From Nocardia cyriacigeorgica (GTDB lineage Bacteria; Actinomycetota; Actinomycetes; Mycobacteriales; Mycobacteriaceae), in contig NZ_JAAGUY010000028.1 in NCBI RefSeq assembly GCF_010868145.1, positions 1 to 64,000 on the forward strand: DNA of 64,000 bases, in the 5' to 3' direction. The position numbers were made by a program, and so were the translations under genes. The notes beneath the pieces are model-generated. The model had not been told where the DNA came from. It worked only from the letters and a program-made list of their open reading frames with translations, and did no database searches. Each line of letters begins with the position of its first letter. Position 1 is the stretch's first letter. Below, one piece after another: positions 41,216 to 50,022 of this stretch.

Positions 41216-41845
41216 CTAGGAGATCTGGGCCCGGGTTGCCACGTAGACCCCCCGTACGGCCGCATCAGCTGTCGATTCCGCGGCAGCACGGACGGCGAAT
41301 TCGTCGATCGGGTCCCCGCTGGCGAGCATCCGGTAGTACAGCGGGCCGGACACTGCCGTGAGGACAGCGCGAGGGTCTGTTCCGGGCGGGGCTTCCCCGC
41401 GGGCAATGGCGTCGGTGACGCACCCCGACCACTCGGTGAGCCGGACATCGTAGAACCGGCGCAGGGCGGTGGCGGTGGTTTCGTCGCAGGTGGCTGCGGC
41501 TATGACGGCGCGGAACAGGCGGCCTTGGCGTCGATCGGTGAGAGTTTTCGCGACCAGGCGAGCATTGGCAGTGAGATCGTCGAGCAGGGAACCTGTGTCC
41601 GCGCGCGGAAGTGACTGTTCGGCCATATCGACCAGAAGATCGGCGATGAGCCCGGTGGGGGTGCGCCAGCGCCGATAGACGGTGGTCTTGCCGACCTCGG
41701 CGCGCGCGGCGACTTCGGCCAGGTCCAGGTGGGCGAATCCGTGTTCGGCGAGCAGATCGCCGGCAGCGCCGAGTACGGCCGCACGGACCCTGGCAGTGCG
41801 CCCACCTGGGCGAACCGACCCCGGGGCGGTTAAATCTTCCGTCAT
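41216..41845 (-). CDS. TetR/AcrR-family repressor
   Basis: The 209-residue regulator has an N-terminal HTH (VRAAVLGAAGDLLAEHGFAH, then LDLAEVAARAEVGKTTVYRR) and a TetR C-terminal domain (DPRAVLTAVSGPLYYRMLAS). GGAG lies 7 nt before the ATG. It diverges from an aldo/keto reductase gene across 82 bp that contain three inverted repeats, so it most likely represses that gene and itself. Confidence 0.9.
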   Translation of the reverse strand: MTEDLTAPGSVRPGGRTARVRAAVLGAAGDLLAEHGFAHLDLAEVAARAEVGKTTVYRRWRTPTGLIADLLVDMAEQSLPRADTGSLLDDLTANARLVAKTLTDRRQGRLFRAVIAAATCDETTATALRRFYDVRLTEWSGCVTDAIARGEAPPGTDPRAVLTAVSGPLYYRMLASGDPIDEFAVRAAAESTADAAVRGVYVATRAQIS

Positions 41846-41869
41846 AACGGGACTCCAGTTTCATTTATC

Positions 41870-41902
41870 TTCGAACGGGTGTATGTTCGAATCCGTTAAC
41901 GG
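41870..41902. promoter_or_regulatory. Operator region between tetR and aldo/keto reductase genes
   Basis: TTCGAAC-N8-GTTCGAA (41870-41891) and the perfect palindrome CCGTTAACGG (41893-41902) lie side by side. A related CCGT-N4-ACGG (41839-41850) overlaps the tetR start codon. Confidence 0.65.
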
Positions 41903-41927
41903 AACTATAGACCCTTTAGGAGTTGTC

Positions 41928-42962
41928 ATGGAGTACCGGCGGTTGGGTGCCTCAGGTCTGCTCGTCCCCGCGTTGAGCTTCGGTGCGGGTACTTTCGGCG
42001 GCCGCGGCGAACTGTTCAGCGCCTGGGGTGACACCGACGCCGCCCAAGCGCGGCGCATGGTCGATATCAGCCTGGAGGCCGGCGTCACCATGTTCGATAC
42101 GGCCGATGTCTATTCCGACGGCGCTTCGGAGGAGGTGCTCGGTGCAGCCATCCGGGGGCGGCGCGATCAACTCCTGCTGTCCACCAAAGCGAGCTTGCCC
42201 ACCGGACCCGGCCCCTACGACGCGGGTTCGGGCCGGTCCCGGCTGATCGGTGCCGTGGAGGCCTCACTGCGCCGGCTCGGAGTCGACCACATCGACCTGT
42301 TCCAGCTACACGCCTTCGATGCGCACACCCCGATCGACGAGGTATTGCGCGCACTCGACGATCTGGTGCGCGCGGGCAAGATCCGCTACCTCGGCGCATC
42401 GAACTTCGCGGGCTGGCAGCTGATGAAATCGCTGGCCGCCGCGGACCGCAACGGCCTGACCCGCTACGTCGCGCACCAGGTCTATTACTCGCTGGTCGGG
42501 CGGGATTACGAATGGGAACTCATGCCGCTCGGCCGCGACGAGGGCGTGGGTGCGGTGGTCTGGAGCCCGCTGGGCTGGGGCAGGCTGACCGGCAAGATCC
42601 GTCGCGGACACCCGCTCCCGGAAGGCAGCCGCCTGCATCAGACCGCCGCGGCAGGCCCGCCGGTGAACGAAGAGCTCCTCTACGATGTGGTCGACGTCCT
42701 CGACGAGATCGCCGCCGAGACCGGCAAGACCGTTCCGCAGATCGCACTGAACTGGCTGCTCACCCGCCCGACGGTCGCCACCGTCATCGTCGGTGCCCGC
42801 AACGAGGACCAGCTGCGCCAGAACCTCGGCGCCATCGGCTGGCAGTTGTCCGCCGATCAGATCGCCCGTCTCGACAAGGCGAGCGCCGTCACCCCGCCCT
42901 ACCCCTACTACCCGTACTACCGCCTCCCCGATTTCACCCGCCTGAACCCGCCGGCGGTGTAG
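41928..42962 (+). CDS. Aldo/keto reductase
   Basis: The 344-residue NADPH-dependent reductase has a TIM-barrel fold. The catalytic tetrad is visible as Asp57 and Tyr62 (DTADVY), Lys87 (STKAS) and His128 (QLHAF). The C-terminal cofactor motif VIVGARNEDQLRQNLGAIGW is present. TTTAGGAG precedes the ATG. The C terminus is unusually rich in Pro and Tyr (PPYPYYPYYRLPDF). It is probably induced by a substrate sensed by the divergent TetR protein; substrate unknown. Confidence 0.92.
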   Translation: MEYRRLGASGLLVPALSFGAGTFGGRGELFSAWGDTDAAQARRMVDISLEAGVTMFDTADVYSDGASEEVLGAAIRGRRDQLLLSTKASLPTGPGPYDAGSGRSRLIGAVEASLRRLGVDHIDLFQLHAFDAHTPIDEVLRALDDLVRAGKIRYLGASNFAGWQLMKSLAAADRNGLTRYVAHQVYYSLVGRDYEWELMPLGRDEGVGAVVWSPLGWGRLTGKIRRGHPLPEGSRLHQTAAAGPPVNEELLYDVVDVLDEIAAETGKTVPQIALNWLLTRPTVATVIVGARNEDQLRQNLGAIGWQLSADQIARLDKASAVTPPYPYYPYYRLPDFTRLNPPAV

Positions 42963-43056
42963 GAGCACGAGTGGTACCCGGCTGCGGCATTTCGCGAGAA
43001 GGCCCCGCAGCCGGGTACCACTCGTCACCACGTCTGCGGCGTCCGCAGGGATAAGT

Positions 43057-43068
43057 GGACGGTTGTAC
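43057..43068. promoter_or_regulatory. Operator copy upstream of the second TetR gene
   Basis: GGACGGTTGTAC, followed by TATTATTTTGC, matches two copies near the quinone oxidoreductase start at 44700 and 44766. Confidence 0.6.
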
Positions 43069-43101
43069 TATTATTTTGCTCGGGGGAGGAAGGTGGACGG
43101 C

Positions 43102-43725
43102 ATGGTTGGCAACGGCAAGGTCGACGGCCGCGTGCGCCGTGGCGAACAGTCCCGGCGCGCCATCCTGGATCGAGCGATGGATATCGCCTCGGTCGAAGGG
43201 CTGGAAAGCCTGTCGACTCGGCGACTGTCCGCAGAACTCGGACTCAGCAACAGCGGGGTTTTCGCGCAGTTCGGATCCAAAGAGGAACTACAGCTGGCCA
43301 CCGTGCGGGCCGCGATCGACGTGTTCGCCACGCAGGTGGTGAAACCCGCCCGGCGAGCGCCCGCGGGAATGCGTCGGGTGCGCGCACTGGCCGAGTCGTG
43401 GATCGATTACGCAGCCAAACCCATCTTCAGTGGCGGATGCTTTTTCCTGTCCACGATCTCGGAGTTCGACGCGCGCCCAGGGCGGGTGCGCGGCGCCCTC
43501 GCCGCGGCTCGGCAGGACTGGCTGCGCCTGTACGGATCCACTGTCGCCGAGGCGATATCGCTCGGCGAGATCGATCCGGACATCGATCCCGCCGATCTCG
43601 CCTTCGAGCTGGACGCGGTCGCCAGGCTGGCCGCACAGGACGCGTTACTCTTCGACGATCCCGCCCGTTACGAGCAGGCTCGTCGGATGATCGATGCCCG
43701 GCTGGCCACCGTGGCGACCACGTGA
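43102..43725 (+). CDS. TetR/AcrR-family repressor
   Basis: The 207-residue protein has HTH SRRAILDRAMDIASVEGLES, then LSTRRLSAELGLSNSGVFAQ, and a TetR C-terminal domain of the YfiR/TetR_C_16-like sort (CFFLSTISEFDARPGRVRGA). ATG at 43102 has AGGAAGG 8 nt upstream. It converges with the quinone oxidoreductase gene 4 bp away, yet both promoters carry the same operator sequence, so it is the likely repressor of both. Confidence 0.88.
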   Translation: MVGNGKVDGRVRRGEQSRRAILDRAMDIASVEGLESLSTRRLSAELGLSNSGVFAQFGSKEELQLATVRAAIDVFATQVVKPARRAPAGMRRVRALAESWIDYAAKPIFSGGCFFLSTISEFDARPGRVRGALAAARQDWLRLYGSTVAEAISLGEIDPDIDPADLAFELDAVARLAAQDALLFDDPARYEQARRMIDARLATVATT

Positions 43726-43729
43726 CGCC

Positions 43730-44677
43730 TCACGCGGCGTCGGCGATATTCAGGACGATCTTTCCCGTGGTTGTGGCCCGCGCGACGAGCTCATGAGCCT
43801 TTGCCGCTTCCGCCAGCGGCAGTTCCTGGTCGACGTGCACACGCAATCGTCCGGTGCGGACGAGATCGGCCAGGGCCTCCAGCCCCGCATCGTCCGGATC
43901 TACGAGGTAGCCCGCGGCGCGCACGCCGAGCTCGTCGGCACGTTCGTGCAGGCCCGGCGTCCAGGCGGCCTGGCCGCTGACCAGAATCCCGCCGGGGCGT
44001 AATGATTCGAGGGCAGCGAGCCCATGCTTACCGCCGAACATCTGAATCACTACATCGGCATCGGGTACCTCGGTCGCCACATCCGAGGTGGTGTAGTCGA
44101 TGGTCTCGTCGGCGCCGAGCTCGCGCAGGAACGGGTGTTTGACGGCACGGGCGGTGCCGATGACGTAAGCGCCGCGCGCCTTGGCGACCTGAACGGCCAG
44201 ATGGCCGACCCCGCCGGCGGCGCCCGCGATGAGAACCCGCTGCCCCGAGGCGACATTCGCCACGTCGACCAGCATCTGCCACGCGGTAAGACCGGCCAGC
44301 GGCAGCGCGGCGGCTTCCACGAAACCGAGTTCGTCGGGCATCAACGCGAAGTGGCGTGCCGGGGCCGTGACGTATTCGGCGTAGGCGCCGGCCTCGCGCG
44401 GAAACCACGGCATACCGAAGACCCGATCGCCGGGCTGGAATCGAGTCACGCCGTAGCCCACCGCGCTCACGACGCCTGCCGCGTCCCAGCCGTTGATGAA
44501 CGGAAGCGTGAGCACTCGGTTATACGCGTGGCCTTCGCGCGTGTAGTAGTCGACGGGATTGACCCCGGCCGCGACCACCTGCACCAACACCTCGCCCGGC
44601 CCGGGCTGCGGTTGCTCCACCTCGACCAGCTGCAACGTCTCGGGACCGCCCCATTCCCGCTGCTGTATTGCCCGCAT
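43730..44677 (-). CDS. NADPH:quinone oxidoreductase-like MDR protein
   Basis: This zinc-free medium-chain dehydrogenase/reductase has 315 residues. The GroES-like N-terminal half is followed by the NADPH motif GAAGGVGHLAVQVAKARGAY at 152-171. ATG at 44677 is chosen for its GGAGG site; a TTG start at 44692 is less likely. Members reduce quinones or alkenals with NADPH. Operator-like repeats at 44700 and 44766 match one before the convergent TetR gene. Confidence 0.92.
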   Translation of the reverse strand: MRAIQQREWGGPETLQLVEVEQPQPGPGEVLVQVVAAGVNPVDYYTREGHAYNRVLTLPFINGWDAAGVVSAVGYGVTRFQPGDRVFGMPWFPREAGAYAEYVTAPARHFALMPDELGFVEAAALPLAGLTAWQMLVDVANVASGQRVLIAGAAGGVGHLAVQVAKARGAYVIGTARAVKHPFLRELGADETIDYTTSDVATEVPDADVVIQMFGGKHGLAALESLRPGGILVSGQAAWTPGLHERADELGVRAAGYLVDPDDAGLEALADLVRTGRLRVHVDQELPLAEAAKAHELVARATTTGKIVLNIADAA

Positions 44678-44699
44678 CTCGCATACCTCCAAACTATGT

Positions 44700-44711
44700 G
44701 GACGACTGTAC
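44700..44711. promoter_or_regulatory. Operator copy upstream of the quinone oxidoreductase
   Basis: GGACGACTGTAC, followed by TGTAAATTTTGC, lies 23 bp upstream of the ATG at 44677 and matches the site at 43057 over more than 20 bp, including the AT-rich flank. Confidence 0.6.
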
Positions 44712-44765
44712 TGTAAATTTTGCGGCGTGCTGGCGTCAATATCCCACTAGCGTGGATATTAATGA

Positions 44766-44777
44766 GGACGGTCGTAC
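44766..44777. promoter_or_regulatory. Third operator copy
   Basis: GGACGGTCGTAC followed by TAATTC lies 66 bp from the copy at 44700, in the same orientation. The stretch 44778-44917 up to the nitrate reductase end holds no further recognisable element. Confidence 0.5.
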
Positions 44778-44917
44778 TAATTCACTACGTTCAGGCAGCT
44801 GGGTAGGTGATCGTCGAGCGGCACATGGCTGAGGCATCACGCGAGTAGCCCCTCGCTCATGTGCCATTCGGCATACCCGAGAGGTGGCACGTGGCCGACA
44901 GCCGGCGGTTGACGAGC

Positions 44918-47900
44918 TCAGTAGACGTCGCGGACGTAACGCTTTTCGGCGACGAGCTGCTTCTTGAAGGCGAGGGCGCCGTCTTCGTCGAGTTTGCCGT
45001 GGATCTGGGCGATCTTGAGCAAGGTGTCGTCGACATCCTTGGCCATACGGGCGGCGTCGCCGCAGACGTAGAAGTGGGCGCCCTCGCGCAGCCAGGACCA
45101 CAGTTCAGCGCCGTGCTCGATCATGCGGTGCTGGACGTAGATCCGTTCGCGCTGGTCACGGGAGAATGCGAGATCGAGACGGGACAGATGCCCGGTTCGG
45201 AACATATCTTCCAGCTCGGCACGGTAGTAGAAGTTGTGCGCGGCATGCTGATCGCCGAAGAACAACCAGTTGCGCCCGGTGGCACCGAGTGCGCGACGCT
45301 CGTGCAGGAACCCGCGGAACGGTGCGATACCCGTGCCAGGGCCGACCATGATCATGGGCACGCTCGGGTCGAGCGGCGGCCGGAAATGCGGGGCGCGCTG
45401 CAGGAAGATCGGCACTTCGGTGCCGTCGGCACGGTCGGCGAGGAACGTCGAGCTGACGCCACCACGACGGGCGGCAGACCCCGCGGCGGCCGGATCGCCG
45501 TAGCGCACCACGCCGACGGTCAACTCCACTTGATCCGGGCTGATCAACGGACTCGACGAAATCGAATACTGACGCGGCTGTAGCCTTTTCAGCGCACCCA
45601 ACCAATCGACCAGATCGGCCCGCACCGGGAAGTCGCGCAGCACGTCCACGGCCTGGCGATCCCACAGATACCCGGCCAGCTCATTGCGGTTGTCGCGCCG
45701 CAGCAGTTTGGCCAACCGTTTGTCCGGATTGCGTCCGGCGACGAACTCCAACAGATCGTGGGAGATCTTGGTGATGTCGTAGCGGGTGCGCAGCACCTCG
45801 GCCAATGGCAGCTCGGCCGAGTCGACCTCGACGTTCCAGCGGCCGTCCAGACCGGCCGCGGCGAGCCATTCGTCCACCAGTGACGGGCAGTTCGTCGGCC
45901 ACACCCCAAGCGAATCGCCGACCTCGTATCCGGCGTCAAGCCCGCGCAGATCGAAACCGAACCGGCGCACCTCTTTCGAGGAGTCCGCGGTGGTCAGCAC
46001 GTCATTGCGCACCAGCGGTGCACGCAACGGGGCATTGCGACTGAACGGTGCGGGCGTGCGGCGTGCGGGCTGTGGTGCGGGCGCGGTGGTGACGGTGCGA
46101 TCGAGCACGGCGGTGGCGGCGCGGCCGGTTCCGGTGGGCGGAGGAAACCCGGCCGAATCGGGCGGGTTCGAGCCGGAGGACCCCGCGGGCGGATCGCTGT
46201 CTGCCCCGCCGAGTGCCACTATCACCTCATCCAGCCACGCCTGGCCGGCATCGGAGAAATCGGGTTCGCAGTCCACCCGCGGCAGCAGCCGGGTCGCACC
46301 GCGTTCGGCGAACTTCTCGTCCAGTTTGCGGCCGTGTCCGCAGAAGTCGTCATAGGACGAATCACCCAGCGCGAAAACGGCGTAGCGCATACCGGTGAAC
46401 CGGGCCGCGCTGTCGTCGAGGCGGACCCAGAAATCGTTGCCATTGTCGGGTGGACCGCCATCGCCGAAGGTGCTGCTGATGACCAGCACGTCGCCGGTCA
46501 ACGCACTCAGCTCGCAGGAATCCATATCGAGCAGCCGCGGGCCGAAACTGGATTCGGTCAGCCGTTGCGCGGCCATCGCCGCGAACTCTTCGGCATTGCC
46601 GGTCTGCGACGCCCACAGCACCGTCACCGGCCGTGGTTCGGAGACAGGTTCGGCGGGCATCGAATCACCAGCGACGCCACGTGAATACATACCTGCCAAC
46701 ATTCCGTCGACCCACAGCCTGCTCTGCGGCGAGAGCGGCGCCGACGCGGGCAGCACCGGCTGGCCGGTGACCGGAAGGGAATGCAGGGCCGCCAAATAGC
46801 CGCCGAGGTAGATCCGTTCTGTCTCGCTCAGGGTCGGAGTGGCAGGCGCATCAAGGCCGAGCATCGCCGCCAACGGATGGGTGCCACTCGGCGGCGTCGA
46901 TTCCGGCTGCGCGACCGGAGCTTCCCGCGTCGGCCGCGCGACCGGAGCGACCCGGCGCAACGCGACGGCGCAGGCCTTGAACTCCGGTTGCAACGAATCG
47001 GGGTCGACGGCGTCGTTGGTGACGGCATTGATGGTCAGATACTCACCCTGTTCGTCGTTCCAGTGGAAAGGCGCGAAGCAATCGCCCGGCCGCACCCGGT
47101 CGCTGATCTGGACCGGAAGCACGGCCCGGCCACGGCGCGAGGTGATCTCGAGCTGATCACCGGGAGCCAATTCGAGTAGGCGTGCGTCGTCGGGGTGGAC
47201 CTCGACGAATGGTTCGCCATTGAGCTTGTTGAGTTTGTCGATCCGGCCCGTCTTGCTCATCGAATGCCACTGATGTTGCAGCCGGCCGGTATTGAGCAGG
47301 AACGGGTAGTCGTCGTCCGGCATTTCTTCCGGCAGCAGATGCGGCCGCGGCCAGAACATCGCGCGACGGCTCGGTGTGGGGAACGCCAGACGCGGTCGGT
47401 GGCCATCGGCGTCGACGAACTCTGTCTGGCTCACCCCGTCGTTGACGTAGCGGATCGGGTTTCGACGCTGCTCGGGGTTCGGGCACGGCCACTGCATCGG
47501 CCCCTCGCGCAGCTGTTCGTAGCTCATCCCGCTCAGGTCGTAACCAGTCGCCGGATTGGCGAACTGACGCAACTCCGCGAAAACCTCCGCGCTGGAGGTG
47601 AAATCGAAGCCGGGGAATCCCATTGCGGTGGCGACCTGCGCAATGAGCTGCCAATCCGGGCGAGCGTCACCCGCGGGTTCGACCGAACTCTGCAGCAGGG
47701 TGACATTGCGTTCGGAATTCACCATGACCGCATCCGCCTCGGCCCACAAGGTGGCGGGCAGGAGCAGATCGGCGTAGGCGTTGGTGGCGGTCTCGGTGTA
47801 GGCGTCCTGGGCGATCACCAACTCGGCGGCCTCCAGGCCCGCGATGACCGTCTTCCTATTGGCCACGGTGGCCACGGGATTGGTGCAGATGATCCAGGCC

Positions 47901-49138
47901 GCCTTGATGCTGCCCGCGGACAGGCCACGGAACATCTCGATGGTGCCTGGCCCCGACTCGGCGCGGAGGGTGCCCGGTGCGATGCCCCACGCCGATTCCA
48001 CGAACGTCCGGTCGGCAGGAGACAGGACACTGCGCTGGCCCGGCAGGCCAGGACCCATGTAGCCCATCTCCCTGCCGCCCATGGCGTTCGGCTGACCGGT
48101 CAGCGAGAACGGCCCGCTACCCGGACGGCAGATCGCGCCGGTGGCCAGATGCAGATTGATCAGGGCATTGGTGTTCCAGGTGCCGTGGGTGGACTGGTTC
48201 AGGCCCATCGTCCACAGGCTCATCCATTCACCGGCCTCACCGATCCAGCGGGCCGCGGTGCGCAGATCGTCCTCGGCCAGGCCGGTGATCGCGGCGACCC
48301 GGTCCGAGGGGTAGTCGGCGAGGAACTCCGGCATCGCCGCCCAGCCCTCGGTGTGCTCGGCGATGAAATCGGCATCGATATCGCCTGCCTCGACCAGCAG
48401 ATGCAGCAGCCCGTTCAGCAGAGCGAGATCGGTACCCGGCGCGATCTGCAGGAACAGGTCGGCACGGGCCGCGGTATCGGTGCGACGTGGATCCACCACG
48501 ATCAACTTCGCGCCCGACTTCAGGCGGTCGGCCATCCGAAGGAACAGGATGGGGTGGCAGTCGGCCATGTTCGCGCCGATGACGAAGAACAGGTCGGCGT
48601 GATCGATATCGTCGTACGAGCCGGGCGGTCCATCCGCACCGAGTGACTGCTTGTAGCCCGTGCCCGCACTCGCCATACACAGCCGGGAATTGGCCTCGAT
48701 ATGCACGGTGCGCAGATAGCCTTTGGCCAGTTTGGTGGCCAGATACTGCGCTTCCAGCGACATCTGCCCGGAGACATAGAGGGCGATGGCGTCGGGGCCG
48801 TGTTGGTCGAGGATGCCGCGCAGGCGGCTGGCGGCCTCGGCGACCGCGGCGTCCACGTCGATCGGTGTGGGCGTCTCGTCGCGGCCGTCACGGCGGTAGG
48901 CGGTGCTCATGCGGCCCTCGGCGCGCATGAGTTCGGCGTGGGTGGCGCCTTTGGTGCACAGCCTGCCCGCGTTCGACGGATGCAGTTTGTCGCCGCTGAC
49001 CTTGGCGATCACGGTGGCGCCCGAGGTGTCGCGGCCGGTCTCGACGGTGATGCCGCAGCCAACGCCGCAGTACGAGCACGCCGTCCTGGTCGTGCCCGGC
49101 TGCCGGTTGGTCGCCGCATCGGACATGCCACCGATCAT
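44918..49138 (-). CDS. Fused assimilatory nitrate reductase / CysJ-type NADPH flavoprotein
   Basis: The chain has 1406 residues. The N-terminal ~780 are a NarB/NasA-type molybdopterin nitrate reductase. Its [4Fe-4S] ligands are C21, C24, C28 and C61, and the probable Mo-ligand Cys154 is in NSRLCMASAGTGY. A linker to ~830 leads to a flavodoxin domain (VTVLWASQTGNAEEF near 839), an FAD domain (RQYSISSSP near 1189) and an NADPH domain (GPGTGIAPFRGF near 1269; RDQRERIYVQHRM). Electrons should pass NADPH-FAD-FMN-FeS-Mo within one protein to reduce cytosolic nitrate to nitrite. Such bifunctional proteins occur in related actinomycetes. No nitrite reductase or transporter is adjacent. ATG 49138 is used; ATG 49126 is possible. 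Confidence 0.93.
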   Translation of the reverse strand: MIGGMSDAATNRQPGTTRTACSYCGVGCGITVETGRDTSGATVIAKVSGDKLHPSNAGRLCTKGATHAELMRAEGRMSTAYRRDGRDETPTPIDVDAAVAEAASRLRGILDQHGPDAIALYVSGQMSLEAQYLATKLAKGYLRTVHIEANSRLCMASAGTGYKQSLGADGPPGSYDDIDHADLFFVIGANMADCHPILFLRMADRLKSGAKLIVVDPRRTDTAARADLFLQIAPGTDLALLNGLLHLLVEAGDIDADFIAEHTEGWAAMPEFLADYPSDRVAAITGLAEDDLRTAARWIGEAGEWMSLWTMGLNQSTHGTWNTNALINLHLATGAICRPGSGPFSLTGQPNAMGGREMGYMGPGLPGQRSVLSPADRTFVESAWGIAPGTLRAESGPGTIEMFRGLSAGSIKAAWIICTNPVATVANRKTVIAGLEAAELVIAQDAYTETATNAYADLLLPATLWAEADAVMVNSERNVTLLQSSVEPAGDARPDWQLIAQVATAMGFPGFDFTSSAEVFAELRQFANPATGYDLSGMSYEQLREGPMQWPCPNPEQRRNPIRYVNDGVSQTEFVDADGHRPRLAFPTPSRRAMFWPRPHLLPEEMPDDDYPFLLNTGRLQHQWHSMSKTGRIDKLNKLNGEPFVEVHPDDARLLELAPGDQLEITSRRGRAVLPVQISDRVRPGDCFAPFHWNDEQGEYLTINAVTNDAVDPDSLQPEFKACAVALRRVAPVARPTREAPVAQPESTPPSGTHPLAAMLGLDAPATPTLSETERIYLGGYLAALHSLPVTGQPVLPASAPLSPQSRLWVDGMLAGMYSRGVAGDSMPAEPVSEPRPVTVLWASQTGNAEEFAAMAAQRLTESSFGPRLLDMDSCELSALTGDVLVISSTFGDGGPPDNGNDFWVRLDDSAARFTGMRYAVFALGDSSYDDFCGHGRKLDEKFAERGATRLLPRVDCEPDFSDAGQAWLDEVIVALGGADSDPPAGSSGSNPPDSAGFPPPTGTGRAATAVLDRTVTTAPAPQPARRTPAPFSRNAPLRAPLVRNDVLTTADSSKEVRRFGFDLRGLDAGYEVGDSLGVWPTNCPSLVDEWLAAAGLDGRWNVEVDSAELPLAEVLRTRYDITKISHDLLEFVAGRNPDKRLAKLLRRDNRNELAGYLWDRQAVDVLRDFPVRADLVDWLGALKRLQPRQYSISSSPLISPDQVELTVGVVRYGDPAAAGSAARRGGVSSTFLADRADGTEVPIFLQRAPHFRPPLDPSVPMIMVGPGTGIAPFRGFLHERRALGATGRNWLFFGDQHAAHNFYYRAELEDMFRTGHLSRLDLAFSRDQRERIYVQHRMIEHGAELWSWLREGAHFYVCGDAARMAKDVDDTLLKIAQIHGKLDEDGALAFKKQLVAEKRYVRDVY

Positions 49139-49246
49139 TGCTGCGCTCGGTTTCGGCAGGTTTGCCCGATGTTATCGGCAGATGACGTTTCTGCTCACCG
49201 CCGATTTTCCGGCCGTGACCAGGGGTTCACGTCGGTGAGACGTGCA

Positions 49247-49951
49247 TCACCCCAGCTTGTAGGCCCGATGCAGCGCCACGGCACCGAAGCTGAGGTTGCG
49301 CCATTTGACTCCCGACCAGCCCGCATCGGCGATCCGCAGCGCGAGCTGACGCTGATTCGACCAGTCCGGAATGGACTCGGCGAGGTAGGCATAGGCCTCG
49401 GGATTGCTGCTGGCCACGCGCGCTATCTGCGGCATGACCTTGGTCAGGTACTGGATGTAGATACCGCGGAACGCACGCACCACGGGCGTGGAGAACTCGC
49501 AGATCACCAGCCGTCCGCCCGGCTTGGTGACGCGCAGCATCTCCCGCAGGGCCAGATCCGGGTCGGCCACATTGCGCAGACCGTAGGAGATGGTGACGGC
49601 GTCGAAGGAGTTGTCGGCGAAGGGCAGCGCCATCGCGTCCCCGGCGACCATCGGTACGTCGCGGAATCGACCGGCCTGCAACATGCCCTGGGAGAAGTCG
49701 GCCGCCACGCACCACGCACCCGATTTGCTGAACTCCGCGGTGGACACCCCGGTACCCGCGGCGAGGTCGAGCACCCGCTCGCCGGGGCGGGGTGCGATCG
49801 CCTTGCGGGTCTCGCGCCGCCAGTACCAGTCCTGGCCGCCGGAGATCAGGATGTTGGTGGAGTCGTACTTCTGCGCGACCTCGTCGAACATCGCCGCGAC
49901 CTCATTGGGCTGCTTGTCCAGCGAGGCCCGGACCGAGTGTGTTTTCGCCAC
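49247..49951 (-). CDS. menG: Demethylmenaquinone methyltransferase
   Basis: This 234-residue SAM-dependent enzyme has motif I VLDLAAGTGVS at 60-70 and the UbiE signature YDSTNILISGGQDWYWRRET. VTISYGLRNVADPDLALREM and the C-terminal GVKWRNLSFGAVALHRAYK complete the family pattern. It methylates demethylmenaquinone in the last classical step. GTG at 49951 (VAKTHSVRASLDKQPNEVAA) matches the family start; longer frames read through the next gene. Confidence 0.93.
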   Translation of the reverse strand: MAKTHSVRASLDKQPNEVAAMFDEVAQKYDSTNILISGGQDWYWRRETRKAIAPRPGERVLDLAAGTGVSTAEFSKSGAWCVAADFSQGMLQAGRFRDVPMVAGDAMALPFADNSFDAVTISYGLRNVADPDLALREMLRVTKPGGRLVICEFSTPVVRAFRGIYIQYLTKVMPQIARVASSNPEAYAYLAESIPDWSNQRQLALRIADAGWSGVKWRNLSFGAVALHRAYKLG

Positions 49952-50022
49952 GCCACCGACATTAACCGGCGCCGACGCCGCATCGGCGCTCGCATCTGTG
50001 TTGCCTTGGTTACCCGCGTGGC

